A stretch of 64,000 nt of DNA from Strigamia acuminata (Eukaryota; Arthropoda; Chilopoda; Geophilomorpha; Linotaeniidae), in contig OX442318.1 of the NCBI GenBank assembly GCA_949358305.1, forward strand, positions 11,516,517 to 11,580,516, written 5' to 3'. The notes under the pieces are model-generated. The model searched no databases. It had not been told where the DNA came from and was given only the letters and a program-made list of their open reading frames with translations. Numbering within the stretch: position 1 is the stretch's first letter; each line of letters begins with the position of its first letter. The translations under genes and the position numbers were made by a program. This document shows positions 45,293 through 57,100 of this stretch, piece by piece.

Positions 45293-45769
45293 TTTGGATT
45301 TATCGGGGAGTCGCGCCAATCAAATTTGATATTTTATGTTTATTTATGTTTTTTAAAAAGAGAACATGTCTTAAAAAATAAAAGTGATATATTTTCCTGA
45401 ATTGAATTAATTTTAATTTAAAAATCGAATAAAATAAAATATATAAACTCGATTATAATTTAATTTTAAATAATAAATATACTCTCGAGCCAGTACGCAT
45501 CGACTAATTTCAATTCTAAAACTTTTCTGAAATCAAAAGCAGTTTTAATTTATATTTTAATTTTCCCATAATAATAAATGACAATAATAATAGTCGATAT
45601 ATATTTATATTTCGAAAGAAACCTAAAATGGCTTCCTGACAACCAAGGTGGCATAGCATTAGTCATGGAATGAGTAATCGATATCTCTCCAGAATCTCTA
45701 CCCCATGATTATCTTCATTCATATTTTATGCATTTATCAGTGCTAATACTCCATTCAACCGTGGGCAGA
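45293..45769. promoter_or_regulatory. Divergent ETFB / PTPMT1 intergenic promoter region
   Basis: 477 bp between two head-to-head starts. CCAAAATGGCGATGCG spans the ETFB start codon and CCTAAAATGGCTTCCTG lies near 45628, both containing the AAAATGGC core of YY1/Pho-type sites. No TATA box is evident on either side. Confidence 0.5.
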
Positions 45770-47633
45770 ATGTTTGCACGAGTATCGTTCTATCCGAGCT
45801 TATTATACAACATAGTCATGGAGAAAGTGTCGGTGCGACGATGGTACGATCGCATCGACGAAGTCGTCATTCTCGGCGCGCTGCCATTCAGATCAATGAC
45901 AGACGACGTAAAGAAACGAGCAAAAACAAGCATTTTCACACCGGAATAATAACTTTTTCTTTTTTTTTAAAAAAAAAAACATTTATCCCACAGTTACTCA
46001 AACAAGAAAAAGTCAAAGCAGTCGTGTCCATGAACGAAGATTACGAGTTATCATTTTGGGTCAACAGCAAAGAGGTATAAAAATAATACGAAAAGTAGAA
46101 AAAAAAATCACAGATAAAATATTTAGAAAAATAGAAAAATAGAAAAATAGGAATGTAACATGAATAAGTCAAAGGAAATTTGAACAAAACGTGAAAAAAT
46201 GAAAGGAAAGTTGAACAAAACATGAGAAAATGAAAGGAAATTTGAAAAAAACATGAATATATCAAAGAAATAATGAATAAAACATCAAAAAACCCAAATA
46301 AAACATTTAAAAAATCAAAAATGCAAACAAAACATCAAAAAACCAACACAACCAGGAATAAAACACCAAAAAAATCAAAAATTTAGAACCAAAAATCCAA
46401 AAAAATTGAAACATAACCATTTTAAAAAATCGCAATTAATTTTTTTTTTCAAGGAATGGGAAGCAGCTGGCGTGCAATTCATGCAGCTCAGCACAACAGA
46501 CATATTCGAGTCGCCTTCCCAAGAAAAACTACGCCGAGGAGTGCAATTTGTCGAATCGTTCGAAGACACCGGCTGCAGCGTGTACGTGCACTGCAAAGCC
46601 GGCAGAACGAGAAGCGCCACGCTAGTAGGATGTTATTTAATGAGCGTAAGCAAAAACACAAACAAATACAGTAGAACGTCGATTATTCGAACTAATTGGG
46701 AGGCAACCGATTTGTTAGATAAATAATCCATAGAAATCTATAAAAATCTATAAAAATCGATCACTTCCGTTCGGATAATCGGTCGTTCTGATGAGGTTTG
46801 TTCACTTCCTCGACGGCGAAAATATGACCTTTTTTGAACGTCAAATAAATGTTACAAAAATGTCTCGCCGACATTACGAATATAAACGGTTTTAGCTCAA
46901 AAATGAATGTTTTTCGCTGAAAAATCGATGTATTTCGCTGAAAAATCGATGTATTTCGCTGAAAAATCGATGTATTTAGCCTAATAATAGACATTTTCGA
47001 CCAAAATTCAACATTTTTTACCAAAATTCAACATTTTTAGACCAAATTTCAACATTTTCGACCAAAATTCAACATTTTTAGACCAAAATTCAACATTTTC
47101 GATCAAAATTCAACATTTTTAGACCAAAATTCAACATTTTCGATCAAAATTCAACATTTTAGACCAAAATTCAACATTTTCGATCAAAATTCAACATTTT
47201 AGACCAAAATTCAACATTCTCGATCAAAATTCAACATTTTAGACCAAAATAACGTAGCATGATTATTATTGGCCTATAAAAAGTCTATTTTTGGGCTAAA
47301 AACATGGATTTTTTAGGCTAAACACATCGTTATTCCAGCTGATGACTAACTTTTGTCAAAATGTCGACAAAATAAACGTCGAAAAAGTGAACACCTGGCA
47401 AACAAATGAATGTCGAATAAACTTTATTCGGATATTCGACGTTCCATAAATAAAACAAAATAAAATAAAATGATAATAAAAAATAAAATTGCATCAATTT
47501 CTAGAAGAACAATTGGACCCCGGAAGAAGCCATCTCATTCATCCGCACCAAACGTGAACACATTCTGATCCGATCGAAGCAATGGGAAGCGCTACGAATA
47601 TTCTACCAAGAAAACGTCGAACCGAAGCAATAA
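45770..47633 (+). CDS. PTPMT1: Mitochondrial phosphatidylglycerophosphate phosphatase (PTPMT1)
   Basis: Dual-specificity-type phosphatase of the mitochondrial inner membrane that dephosphorylates phosphatidylglycerophosphate in cardiolipin synthesis. Four exons: 45770-45907, 45994-46074, 46454-46645, 47505-47633; 540 nt, 179 residues, all phase 0. N-terminal [10 protein letters not shown] and [18 protein letters not shown] match the family; the catalytic P-loop is HCKAGRTRS (Cys120, Arg126), with the upstream general-acid region LSTTDI. An in-frame ATG at 45728 would add 14 residues; I prefer 45770 because it aligns with the family. Intron 3 carries a pogo-like MITE. Convergent with SDHD. Confidence 0.95.
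46667..47447. mobile_element. pogo-like MITE in PTPMT1 intron 3
   Basis: Starts TACAGTAGAACGTCGATTAT and ends with ATTCGACGTTCC in inverted orientation, the right tip being incomplete. Its interior is expanded into tandem repeats: GAAAAATCGATGTATTTCGCT units at 46915-46975 and CAAAATTCAACATTTTCGAT units at 46995-47255. Confidence 0.65.
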
Positions 47634-47861
47634 CGTCTCCCAGATTCCCACCGAGTCCCGACATTTGTAGCTTTTAGTCCGAATCCTGACATTTGTAGCT
47701 TTTAGAAGAGGGAAAATGAACTTTCTTGTGTGATAAGTGTGCGTGTGTAGCATTGTTACGTGTCCAAATCAATGAATGCATAGTTTTTAAATAAGGAAGC
47801 AAAAAACAATGACAAATCGTCGATTTCTTTTGCTGCAATTCAAACAAACTACATGAACTTT

Positions 47862-47867
47862 TTTATT
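47862..47867 (-). terminator. Polyadenylation signal for SDHD
   Basis: AATAAA on the minus strand about 70 nt after the SDHD stop. Confidence 0.55.
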
Positions 47868-47882
47868 GAACAAATTTGGTAA

Positions 47883-47888
47883 AATAAA
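47883..47888 (+). terminator. Polyadenylation signal for PTPMT1
   Basis: AATAAA 250 nt after the PTPMT1 stop. It lies beyond the SDHD signal on the opposite strand, so the two convergent transcripts probably overlap at their 3' ends. Confidence 0.45.
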
Positions 47889-47934
47889 CAAAAATAAGAT
47901 CTAACGATATCAACAAACAAAAGGCGGCCATTTT

Positions 47935-49210
47935 CTACAACTTCCAGAACATTCGGATGGCTTGGCCGATGCCCACGTCGGTGTAGTTGAAGTAACACAG
48001 ACCACCGACGGTGGCTGCGGAGAACAAGTACAACAGGCCCAGAGACACTTTTGGGATAGTTTCGCCGAAAATTGCCGGTCGGATGTAATCGATTACGATC
48101 GCTTCCAAACCCCTAGTGGTGAAAATTATCATTAAAACGATTTTAATTCCTTTTTTTCGACCAATTACGAGCGAGATAACGACATTTTTAGACGTTTTTA
48201 AGCATTTTTGGTCACTTTTATCGCTTTTAAATCAATTTTTTCGCTTAAAATTGATTATTTCGACCAATTAGAAGCGAGGAAATGCCTTTTTTCGACATTT
48301 TTGTCGCATTTGACAAATTTTTACAAATTTTTACTTATTTTTCGCTAAATTTTCAAGTTTTTTAACCAATTTTTCGCAATTTTTCAGCAAATTTTCTCCA
48401 TTTTTACTAATTTTTCACCAAATTTTCACCATTTTTGCCAATTTTCGACATTTTGTTGCTTTTGAATCGATTTTCTCGCTTAAAATTGATTATTTCGACC
48501 TATTAGAAGCGAGAAAATGCCTTTTTTCGACATTTTTGTCGCATTTGACTAATTTTTTACCAATTTTTCACTAAATTTTCTCAATTTTTACCAATTTTTC
48601 GCGATTTTTCGCCAAATTTTCTCAATTTTTACCAATTTTTCGCGATTTTTCGCCAAATTTTCTCCATTTTTACCAATTTTTCGCGTTTTTCGACCAATTT
48701 TCGCCATTTTTGTTGCTTTTGAATCGATTTTCTCGCTTAGAATTTCGCTTTTAGTGTATATTTTCATTTAATACCAATGAGAATGAATTCCGACGAGAAA
48801 TGCGACCGAATAGTCTAAAATCGGTGCTGGAGTTGCAATTGCTAACGGCAGCAATGGAACCAATAAGAGCGATCCGAATTTCTCAGCAGTCCACATATTT
48901 CTGTGATCGTGGGCCTTGTATGCTGCGGAATTGGTTCAAAAGGTAAATTCAATAAATGCAATATTTATTTCATGCTTTCTGGACGTTTTACCCTGTGATT
49001 TCTGTCGTCGGACGGGAATTGCGGACAAACATTTTGTCGAGTCGTCGATTAGCGGCTTAATAGATGGTAAATTAGGGCCGCGTAACAGAGATTTCAATCC
49101 ATTGACTAAATAGAATTTTTTTTCAGTAATTGACAGTGCACAGCATTAATTTTATTTCGAATTTTTATACCTTTTAGAACTCCTCCGCGCAAGAGAAGAC
49201 AAGCAGCCAT
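47935..49210 (-). CDS. SDHD: Succinate dehydrogenase cytochrome b small subunit (SDHD)
   Basis: Membrane anchor of complex II in the mitochondrial inner membrane, binding heme b and ubiquinone. Four exons (minus order): 49171-49210, 48992-49105, 48775-48922, 47935-48112; 480 nt, 159 residues, the same length as human SDHD, all phases consistent. N-terminal presequence MAACLLLRGG; three hydrophobic helices; heme-ligand region HSHWGLEAIVIDY; C-terminal GLCYFNYTDVGIGQAIRMFWKL. Intron 3 (48113-48774) is filled with degenerate TTTTTCGCCAAATTTTC-type repeats. Divergent from GPS2. Confidence 0.95.
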
Positions 49211-49681
49211 TTTGAATGGGAACAAGAACTAGTTCTCGCACGGTGCCACCAGCTTTCATTTTAAAAAATATTTTAAAAAAATGTTTATACAACACAAATA
49301 AATAAATAAATTTGTGTTTTTTAATATAAAAGAATATTTATTTATTGTTTTTTAAATTATAATAACCAATAATTCTGAATAAAAATCGAATTATTTACAC
49401 ATTTATAGATGTCGAATTAAAATCGATTAATCAAATCGACTAAACCATTCCCAATTTAATCGGAATAAAATCTCTAAACGCAACAATAAATCCGCAAATC
49501 GATTTATCGAATCGCCCAAATCGATTACTTCCAAAATGGCGGATTCGAATTGCGTGCAGTAGACCCGCAAACAGAAGTAGCCACGAGTCACAAAAAGGAA
49601 AACTGTAAAAAGATTGAGAGCAGCGAAACACACAATTCGGGTGATGTCTTTTGGATAAAAAGTCGTAGCTCTAGCTGCGAA
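49211..49681. promoter_or_regulatory. Divergent SDHD / GPS2 intergenic promoter region
   Basis: 471 bp head-to-head. AAAATGGCTGC overlaps the SDHD start codon on the minus strand, and CCAAAATGGCGGATTCG at 49533 lies upstream of the GPS2 coding start. Both contain the AAAATGGC core also found at ETFB. No TATA box. Confidence 0.5.
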
Positions 49682-52517
49682 ATGCCTGCATTAATCGAAA
49701 GACCCAAAATGAGTCGGGCGATGTGGGAGGCCCTGAAAAACCACATAGTCAAGGACCGACAAAAGAAGAAACAAGGTAGAAAACCGAAAAATAACCCCAA
49801 AAAATTAAAAATTATCACAAAAACAACGAATTAAATGAACAAATGAATCTTTCAGAACAAGAAGCGGATGCCGCGATCGAACGGATGCGCCGCGAGAGAG
49901 AAAACAAGCAAAAACAAGACGTGATGACATTGGAAGAAACGAAAGAACAAGTGACGAAATTAATTCGGAAAACGACGAAAATCGACGTTTAACATTTTTT
50001 TTTGTTACAATTTCGTGCAGATTCAGCATTTGGAACAACGATTGGGGCAATTGAAGGACGAGAAACATCAACTTTTCTTGCAATTGAAGAAAGTGTTGAA
50101 CGAGGATGAAGTTCGACGACGTGCAGTGCCGAAAGAAACAAAGTAATTTGTGGTTATTTTCGTTTTTGATGGTTTTTTAAATTTATTTTGTGTTTGTTTC
50201 AGTGATATGTTGAGTTTTGGACACGGTTATCCACCTCCGACAATGCAGTTGGGTCGTCATCCAGTTTTCTTGCAAACTGGTGAAGATATGAATAAATTTG
50301 TGGCAAATGCGGATGGAGATTAATGTTTTTGGTTGGTTTTAGGTGCTATGCCGGGGCGAAATCAGCTTTATAAGATGGGGATACCGCCGCAACATCATCT
50401 GACGAGTGTAAAATGATTTTTCGTGTTTAAATTGGGTTGTTTTTATGTAAATTGTGTGAAAAGTGTCGCAGAAATGAAACAAACGTGGGATTAGTGTGTT
50501 GAATCGAATAATCCGTTAATTTTCGTGAAAAATAATTTAAAAAGGGATTTTTTTGTGTTAAAACTTGGAATTTGACGTTTTAAATCGAATAATCAACGAA
50601 TTTTTGTGATAAAATAATTTAAAACGCGCTTTCCCATGTAAAAACAACACTTTTCGTGTTAAAAATGGCACATTTCATGTTAAAACAGCACTTTTCGTGT
50701 TAAAAATGGCACATTTCATGTTAAAACAGCACTTTTCGTGTTAAAACAGCATTTTTCGTGTTAAAAACAGCATTTTTCGTGTTAAAAACAGTATTTTTCG
50801 TGTTAAAAACAGCATTTTTCGTGTTAAAACGACTCTTTTCGTGTTAAAACGACTCTTTTCGTGTTAAAAACGACACTTTTCATGTTAAAAATAACTAATA
50901 ATGCACATTTTTGCCGTGCAATGCAAATTTTAATATGTAATAACGTTTAATATCAATCACAGGCTCCACTCAAACGTACTCGAAGCCCCTCGCCCCCAAT
51001 GGCAACATATTCGCCAGGATACAGCTTCAAAGCGCAACCTTCACAAAACCAGAGTGAGAATATTTCAAAAAAAAATAAAATAAATAATTAAAAAATTAAA
51101 AAAAAAACTGAAATAATTCTCTCAATTTTTCTTTCAGAAATAAGTTCTTATTCGCAAGGTGGCGGCGCTTATTACCACCACCACGGCTCCGGCCAAACAG
51201 TGTCGACATCCGCGCCGCCCTACTCGTCGCAACCGGTGTACACGTACGCAACGCACTCGTCTTATCCACCTGGATCCGTGCCAAGCGGTGCGCAGCAAAG
51301 TCCGTCGGGGAGTATCGAACCCAAACACGTGCCGCATTCGTATCATGTGCAACATTTGCCCACGCAAAGTAAATAGCAATCACATCAACATTCGATAATT
51401 ATTTTTTTTAACAAAATTAATCGCTTCTAATCACTTTTCAACTTCCCCTTACGAATCGCAATTACGTCACATTAATTTACAGTTAATAATTTAGTCATTA
51501 CTTCATAATTAATGTAAATATAGCTAAAAAAGTCAGAATTTTTTAATTAAATAACGTAAATGTGGCATAAAATATCCTAGTTTACTTCATAATCAATATA
51601 AATAAGGCATAATATTGTGTAAATAATGTAAATAAGGCGTAAAATGTCATAATATGCTGTAAATAAGTGTAAAATGACATTATAAGCTATAAATAAGGTG
51701 TAAAATGACATTATATGCTGTAAATAAGGCGTAAAATGACATTATATGCTGTAAATAAGGCGTAAAATATCATAATATTATGTAAATAAGGTGTAAAAAT
51801 GTCGTAATTGGCTGATAATGCATGTAAATGGTATAAAAATGTGACATTTTCCTTAGTAATTAATGTAGACGGGTATATAAAGTGATAATTAGGCCCCACA
51901 CATCATTGTTTTCCCCAAGCCCACTGTAAATTGAGTTAATTACATTGTAAATGATGTAATTTTATGGTTTTGGAGCGGGCTTGGGTCCATCTAATTTCTT
52001 GGTATCGGATAATTAACACCTTCAGTTTCAATTACACTAGTGGCTCACTGGTTTTTCCTGGATGTGATTTAAGGTTACGGACCTCCACTTTCATCCCAAA
52101 TGGAACAAAGTGCTCACAAATCAGGATACGCTGAAGAAATGTATTACGGCGTTCAGGTGATTATTTTAGAAAAATAAATTGTAATCAATCAATTAATTTT
52201 TAAAAAAAAATGACGACTAGGGATCAATTCCATTGAGAACTTCAACCGCTGTCCATCACGGCCAGACGCTGGTTCTAGCGCCACAGCAGTCGAAACCCGG
52301 CGGAATCACTTCCGGGTACCCGGTGAGGGGACAAGCAACATCCACTCCGAGTGGAACTTTTCAATCTCAACCATCACAACATGTAACCAAAAATCAAACT
52401 AAAAATTAAATTTCACATATTTGAAATCAATTTTTATTTCCCGGCTAGCAAACTGCGTATGTCGGACCCCGCCATTCCTTCGGCAACCAGGGACAATCAG
52501 CCGGAAGATATTACTAA
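49682..52517 (+). CDS. GPS2: G protein pathway suppressor 2 (GPS2)
   Basis: Nuclear subunit of the NCoR/SMRT-HDAC3 corepressor complex; it also restrains JNK signalling. Ten exons: 49682-49775, 49856-49950, 50021-50142, 50203-50279, 50343-50407, 50963-51053, 51138-51368, 52074-52156, 52221-52382, 52449-52517; 1,089 nt, 362 residues, all phases consistent. Conserved N-terminus MPALIERPKMSRAMWEALK, then a coiled coil with MTLEETKEQI and DEKHQLFLQLKKVLNEDEVRRR, the segment that binds SMRT and TBL1 in the vertebrate protein. The C-terminal half is Gly/Pro/Ser/Tyr/Gln-rich low complexity ending SAGRYY. Several introns contain short tandem arrays. Confidence 0.93.
50630..50900. repeat. Degenerate ~20-bp tandem array in GPS2 intron 5
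   Basis: Repeats of TTTTCGTGTTAAAACAGCA with variants. A similar ~31-bp array (AAATAAGGCGTAAAATGACA...) lies at 51600-51800 in GPS2 intron 7. Confidence 0.8.
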
Positions 52518-52558
52518 TATTAAACATGTGTAACAGTTTCTGTATTGTCTGGAAAGTA

Positions 52559-52564
52559 AATAAA
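52559..52564 (+). terminator. Polyadenylation signal for GPS2
   Basis: AATAAA 41 nt after the GPS2 stop. Confidence 0.6.
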
Positions 52565-52784
52565 TCTCAACTACACACGGCCGCCTTTAAATACAGTAGG
52601 CGCGTTCGATCTTCAAAAGACGAATCGACTTATTAGTCCGAAACGACTTCTCGGAGAAAATCAAAATAACGATTTTAGTTTAGGTGTATTTTAAGTTTTA
52701 ACGTGGGTTTAAACAGGAAATGATGTCATTTTTGGTTTAAAATTGAAGTAAAACACAGATATTTTAGTTTTTGAATGCATAGAC

Positions 52785-53088
52785 CAGCGGTCGGCAACTG
52801 GCGGACCGCGGAAGGTCGAAACTTGGACCGCCGTGACGTTTTAGCGACGTTTTTCCCTCGGTTTCTTCGGTTTTTCAAGGTGTTTTTCTTCTTGTTTTTT
52901 GTGTTTTTTTCATGTTTTTTAGGTTTTTTTGGTATTTTTTGGGTTGTGTGTGTTTATTGGGGGATTTATTTGGTTTTTAAGTATTTTCTTAGGTTTTTAG
53001 TAAGGTTTTTAAGTGTTTTTTTTTCTGGACCTCGATAAAAATTTTCAATAGTATCCGGACCCCACTTAAAATTACTTGCCGACCCCTG
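52785..53088. mobile_element. hAT-type MITE with perfect 8-bp duplication
   Basis: CAGCGGTCGGCAACTGGCGG at the left, CTTGCCGACCCCTG at the right, flanked by GCATAGAC at 52777-52784 and 53089-53096. The interior is very T-rich. No ORF. Confidence 0.9.
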
Positions 53089-53096
53089 GCATAGAC

Positions 53097-54145
53097 CCTC
53101 AGTGTCAGGCATAACGTATATATACGAGAAGACAATTTTTCTTTCGAAGTTAGAATCCACCTGTTGAGAAAAACACGGTCAGCTGAAGGACCCCATGGTA
53201 CAGTTGGCCTCCAAAGTGAAATATGCAACACCTGGAGACCTAATTAATCTTAAAACCTCTTTAAGTGATGGTGTTTAGAGGTTGAAGTCCATTTTGACAC
53301 TTTAATCTATTGGATTTTGCTCTAAAATCCAAATTAAAACCAATGGACTTAAAAAATTCCATAGGTTATCAGTTATCATGTCTGGTCATAATACCACAAG
53401 GGATTTCCTTAAGGAAATTTATGTCTTATGACTAATAAAATGGCAATGACCATTTAATATTTATTTGGGTACACTTTTTTATCATAATTGTATGTTTAGT
53501 GAGTTCATGCACTGATAAGCTCTCGTTTTCCACATAAAAATAAAAATAAAAAAAATAAAAAATGACATAAAAAATTTTGTTAGATAAGTCAAAATTTCTG
53601 GCATTCTTTAATAATTATTTTAAATTTTTTTGAAAAATAATCAAATTTTCCTTCCAAAACGAGCCAAAATTGATAACAAATCGATAAAAACATAATCAAA
53701 GTTTAAAATTCACGTGTGAGGTGAAAATTCAATGAAAACAACAACAAAAACGAGTCACATGATTCACTTTCCCTTCCTACTCAATTAATCTCTTGTGGAC
53801 TTGCACTCTATCATCGCTCGATCGCTCCTGGCTTTCGTGTTTTCAGTGCACTTGCACCGAACTGGTCTGGACTAAATGGCCTTGAGTTCGACTCGAGTAC
53901 AGCGAGCTGCCGTGCTGATCATTCTCAGCTGATATTTGTAATGATTTCATCCTTTGTGCGCGGTCATTAGTTCGCTTTCCCCATCACTCCATCTATCCAT
54001 CCATCAAGTTAATCCCCTTTCAAGTGAGTAACATTCAACTATTCAATTCCACCGACGTTTAAGCATCGCCACACGGCTCCATTCCTATTAAATCCCACTT
54101 TTATTCGCAGTGCAAGCAATCCCCACTGGTGGATGTTGAACTCAA
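53097..54145 (+). other. GPS2-ABCG intergenic region and ABCG 5' leader
   Basis: A non-coding 5' exon of the ABCG gene probably ends near 54022 (TTTCAA|GTGAGTAAC) and joins an acceptor TTTTATTCGCAG ending at 54110, 36 nt before the start codon. 53240-53700 is AT-rich without recognised elements. Confidence 0.5.
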
Positions 54146-57100
54146 ATGGCTGAGTTTATGCCAGTACAGGTACACATGGCGAAATTTGACAAGAAACAGG
54201 AATCGCTCATATTGTCCACGCCGACCCCCACCATAACCGAAGGGATGAACAATTCGGGGCTCAGTTTCACTAAGAAGATACCCAACACTCAATTCGAGCG
54301 CAAGATATTGAGTAACGTGCAAAACAGGCCACCGGTCACGATCGAGTTCGACGATTTGGCTTATTCCGTACCGGAAGGCCGACACAAAGGTAAATTGACG
54401 ATAAAAACGTGATTTCACGTTTGCGGGTGGTCAGGGGAGGATCACGAGGCGCTGGACGCAACACACATTAAAGAGTAATATTATGTTACGACAGTTAGAA
54501 TAACGTGTCGTCTTTAAAGGATTTGTATTCAATCTGGATAGAAAATCCGACGAAATGTGACAAGGTTGTGAGTGGAGAGATCGTCCTTGGTCCAATCAAG
54601 CGTTGCTAACGTCGTAACGTAATATTACAGAGGGTGAATACTCAAAAATGAAACACTACAATTTTTAATTTATTTCTCTTAATACACGTTTGTGAATTGT
54701 CTTAGTTTGTTCAATTTTTGAGATAATATTTATATTTAATTAGGATACAAAACCCTTCTGAAATGCGTGTCTGGCAAAGTCAGACCAGGGGAATTGACGG
54801 CTATTATGGGACCTTCTGGTGCTGGCAAGTCGACACTGATGAATATTTTGGCCGGTTACAAGTAAATTTTCTTTCTTTATTTTTTTTTAGATTTTTAATT
54901 GTGTAATTTTAGATCGTTGTTTCGCTTTCTAAAGAATATTTTAAATCGTTAACAGATGTCAAGGATCTTTGCGAAATCGTCGCATCGGCGGGACTGTTTG
55001 CATCAACGGCATTGAGAGAGATTTGCGTAGTTTTCGTAAAATGTCTTGCTACATCATGCAGGACGATATTCTGCTGCCTCATTTGACGGTCATGGAGGCC
55101 ATGATGGTGTCGGTCAATTTAAAATTACCAGAGAAAGTCCCCACTGCAGACAAGCAACTTGTGGTAAGCGTTCGCAGAAATAACCGTTACGCTTACATGA
55201 TTTGCGACTAAAAATACCTACAATAGTTTGAAACTTGGGCTTTAATTTGGCATGTTATTAATAGACTTCGCCCGAAGTGAATCTTCGCTGAAAACCCGCT
55301 TTCTTAAATTACTTGGATGGATATCCTAACCTAACCTAACCTAACCATTACAGCAGGGACGCACCGAATATCGTAATACCCGGCTTATTGCCGCATGCTA
55401 TTGGGCATGGGTTTATCATCTTTTTTCAAATTTTGCTCAAAAAGTCTATACCGGCATGCAGGCATAGAGCGAGCCAAACATGCCGGTATAAGTGAAAAAA
55501 CTATTTTTTGTTTTTTTGTTTAAAAGAGTCCAGATGAATAATTATGTTAAAATTTGGGCCTAAAATTTAAGTTTTCTTGATATTCTGAAGATTACTACTA
55601 AATTTTTGGGAAAATTTATAGAAATTTAGGCCAATTTTAAGCATGTTTTGGGTTAAAAATTAAAAAAAGTTTGTACTCACTTACACCAGCATGCCGTTAA
55701 AAACGGGGTTTATCGGCATGCCAGTAATACTCGCACTATATCGACATGTGGCAATAAGTGGGGTAATACGGTATAGCATAATTTTTAATTTGATAATTTT
55801 GTATGAGCCGCAAATGATGCTATAAATATCCAAATGACCCTTGATAGAAAAAAGGTTCCCCACCCCTGGCTTATAGTACCAACATCCCAGGGAATATAAA
55901 TGAAATTTTAATAAGGTAAACAATAAATCTTTACCGCTGTATTTTTTCAACTGGAAGGGTGCTGATTTTGATTCTGCCCAAGGGTGCCACATTAAGCAGC
56001 ACTGACCCTGGTGTTCAAGGCTTTCCGCTTTATTAATGTTGTCAAGTGATGGGCACTTTTCATATTCATCATCAAGCTGGTGTAATGCTGGGTAGCCAAA
56101 TGGTTTATGTCAAAAACAACAAACAGCAGTTACCTATGGCCCATGTAACTTATCTACTCCTGAAAGCAGCTTAACTATACATGATTTATATTAGTTAAGC
56201 TAATTCTTTAAAGAAATTTCATGTGCAAACCCAACTCTGGCTGTAAAACCCACCAAGGTAGACTTTAAACAATCATGCTTTGGAATTGCTCCCCTCTACG
56301 TGATCATGTTTGTTTTTACTTAAAATTGCATCCGGCAGATGTATTGACTTGTCTTTCATTTTCGATTTTCTACAGATACAGGAAATTGTGGAAACCCTGG
56401 GATTGGTTGAATGTCAGCACACAAGAACCAGCAAATTATCAGGTGGTCAGAGGAAACGTCTTTCAATTGCACTGGAGCTGGTTAATAATCCTCCAGTGAT
56501 GTTTTTTGATGAACCCACCAGGTAAACAAGAAAAAATAAACACAAAACATATGTTGATGTACTCTTTCTTTTTTCACTAGTGGACTGGACAGTTCGTCTT
56601 GTTTCCAGTGCATTACACTACTTAAGTATTTAGCCGTTGGAGGCCGTAGTATTGTGTGTACCATACATCAACCGAGTGCACGTCTATTTGAAAAGTTTGA
56701 CAAAGTAATGTTATTTAAAACCAAGAGATAGAAATCTTTTCTTTAAACCAACTCCATTTGCAGCTTATTATATTAGCCGAAGGACAATGCATATACCAAG
56801 GTACCACGACCGGACTTCTACCGTTCCTTTCATCCTTAGGCCTAGAATGTCCATCATATCACAACCCGGCTGACTTTGGTAAGACGTCATCAAAATTAAG
56901 CGCTTCTTTTCGTATTGAGCAGGATTTCTATCGCAACGACTAATTACATTTCCGTTAACGTAGTAATGGAAATCGCATGTGGCGAATACGGGGAATACGT
57001 GCCAAAATTGGTAACCGCCGTTAACAACGGCAAGTGCAATAACTGGAATAATTGCCACGAAGGAATGGCCTCGTCGACAAAGTCGCTGATCAGTAACGAC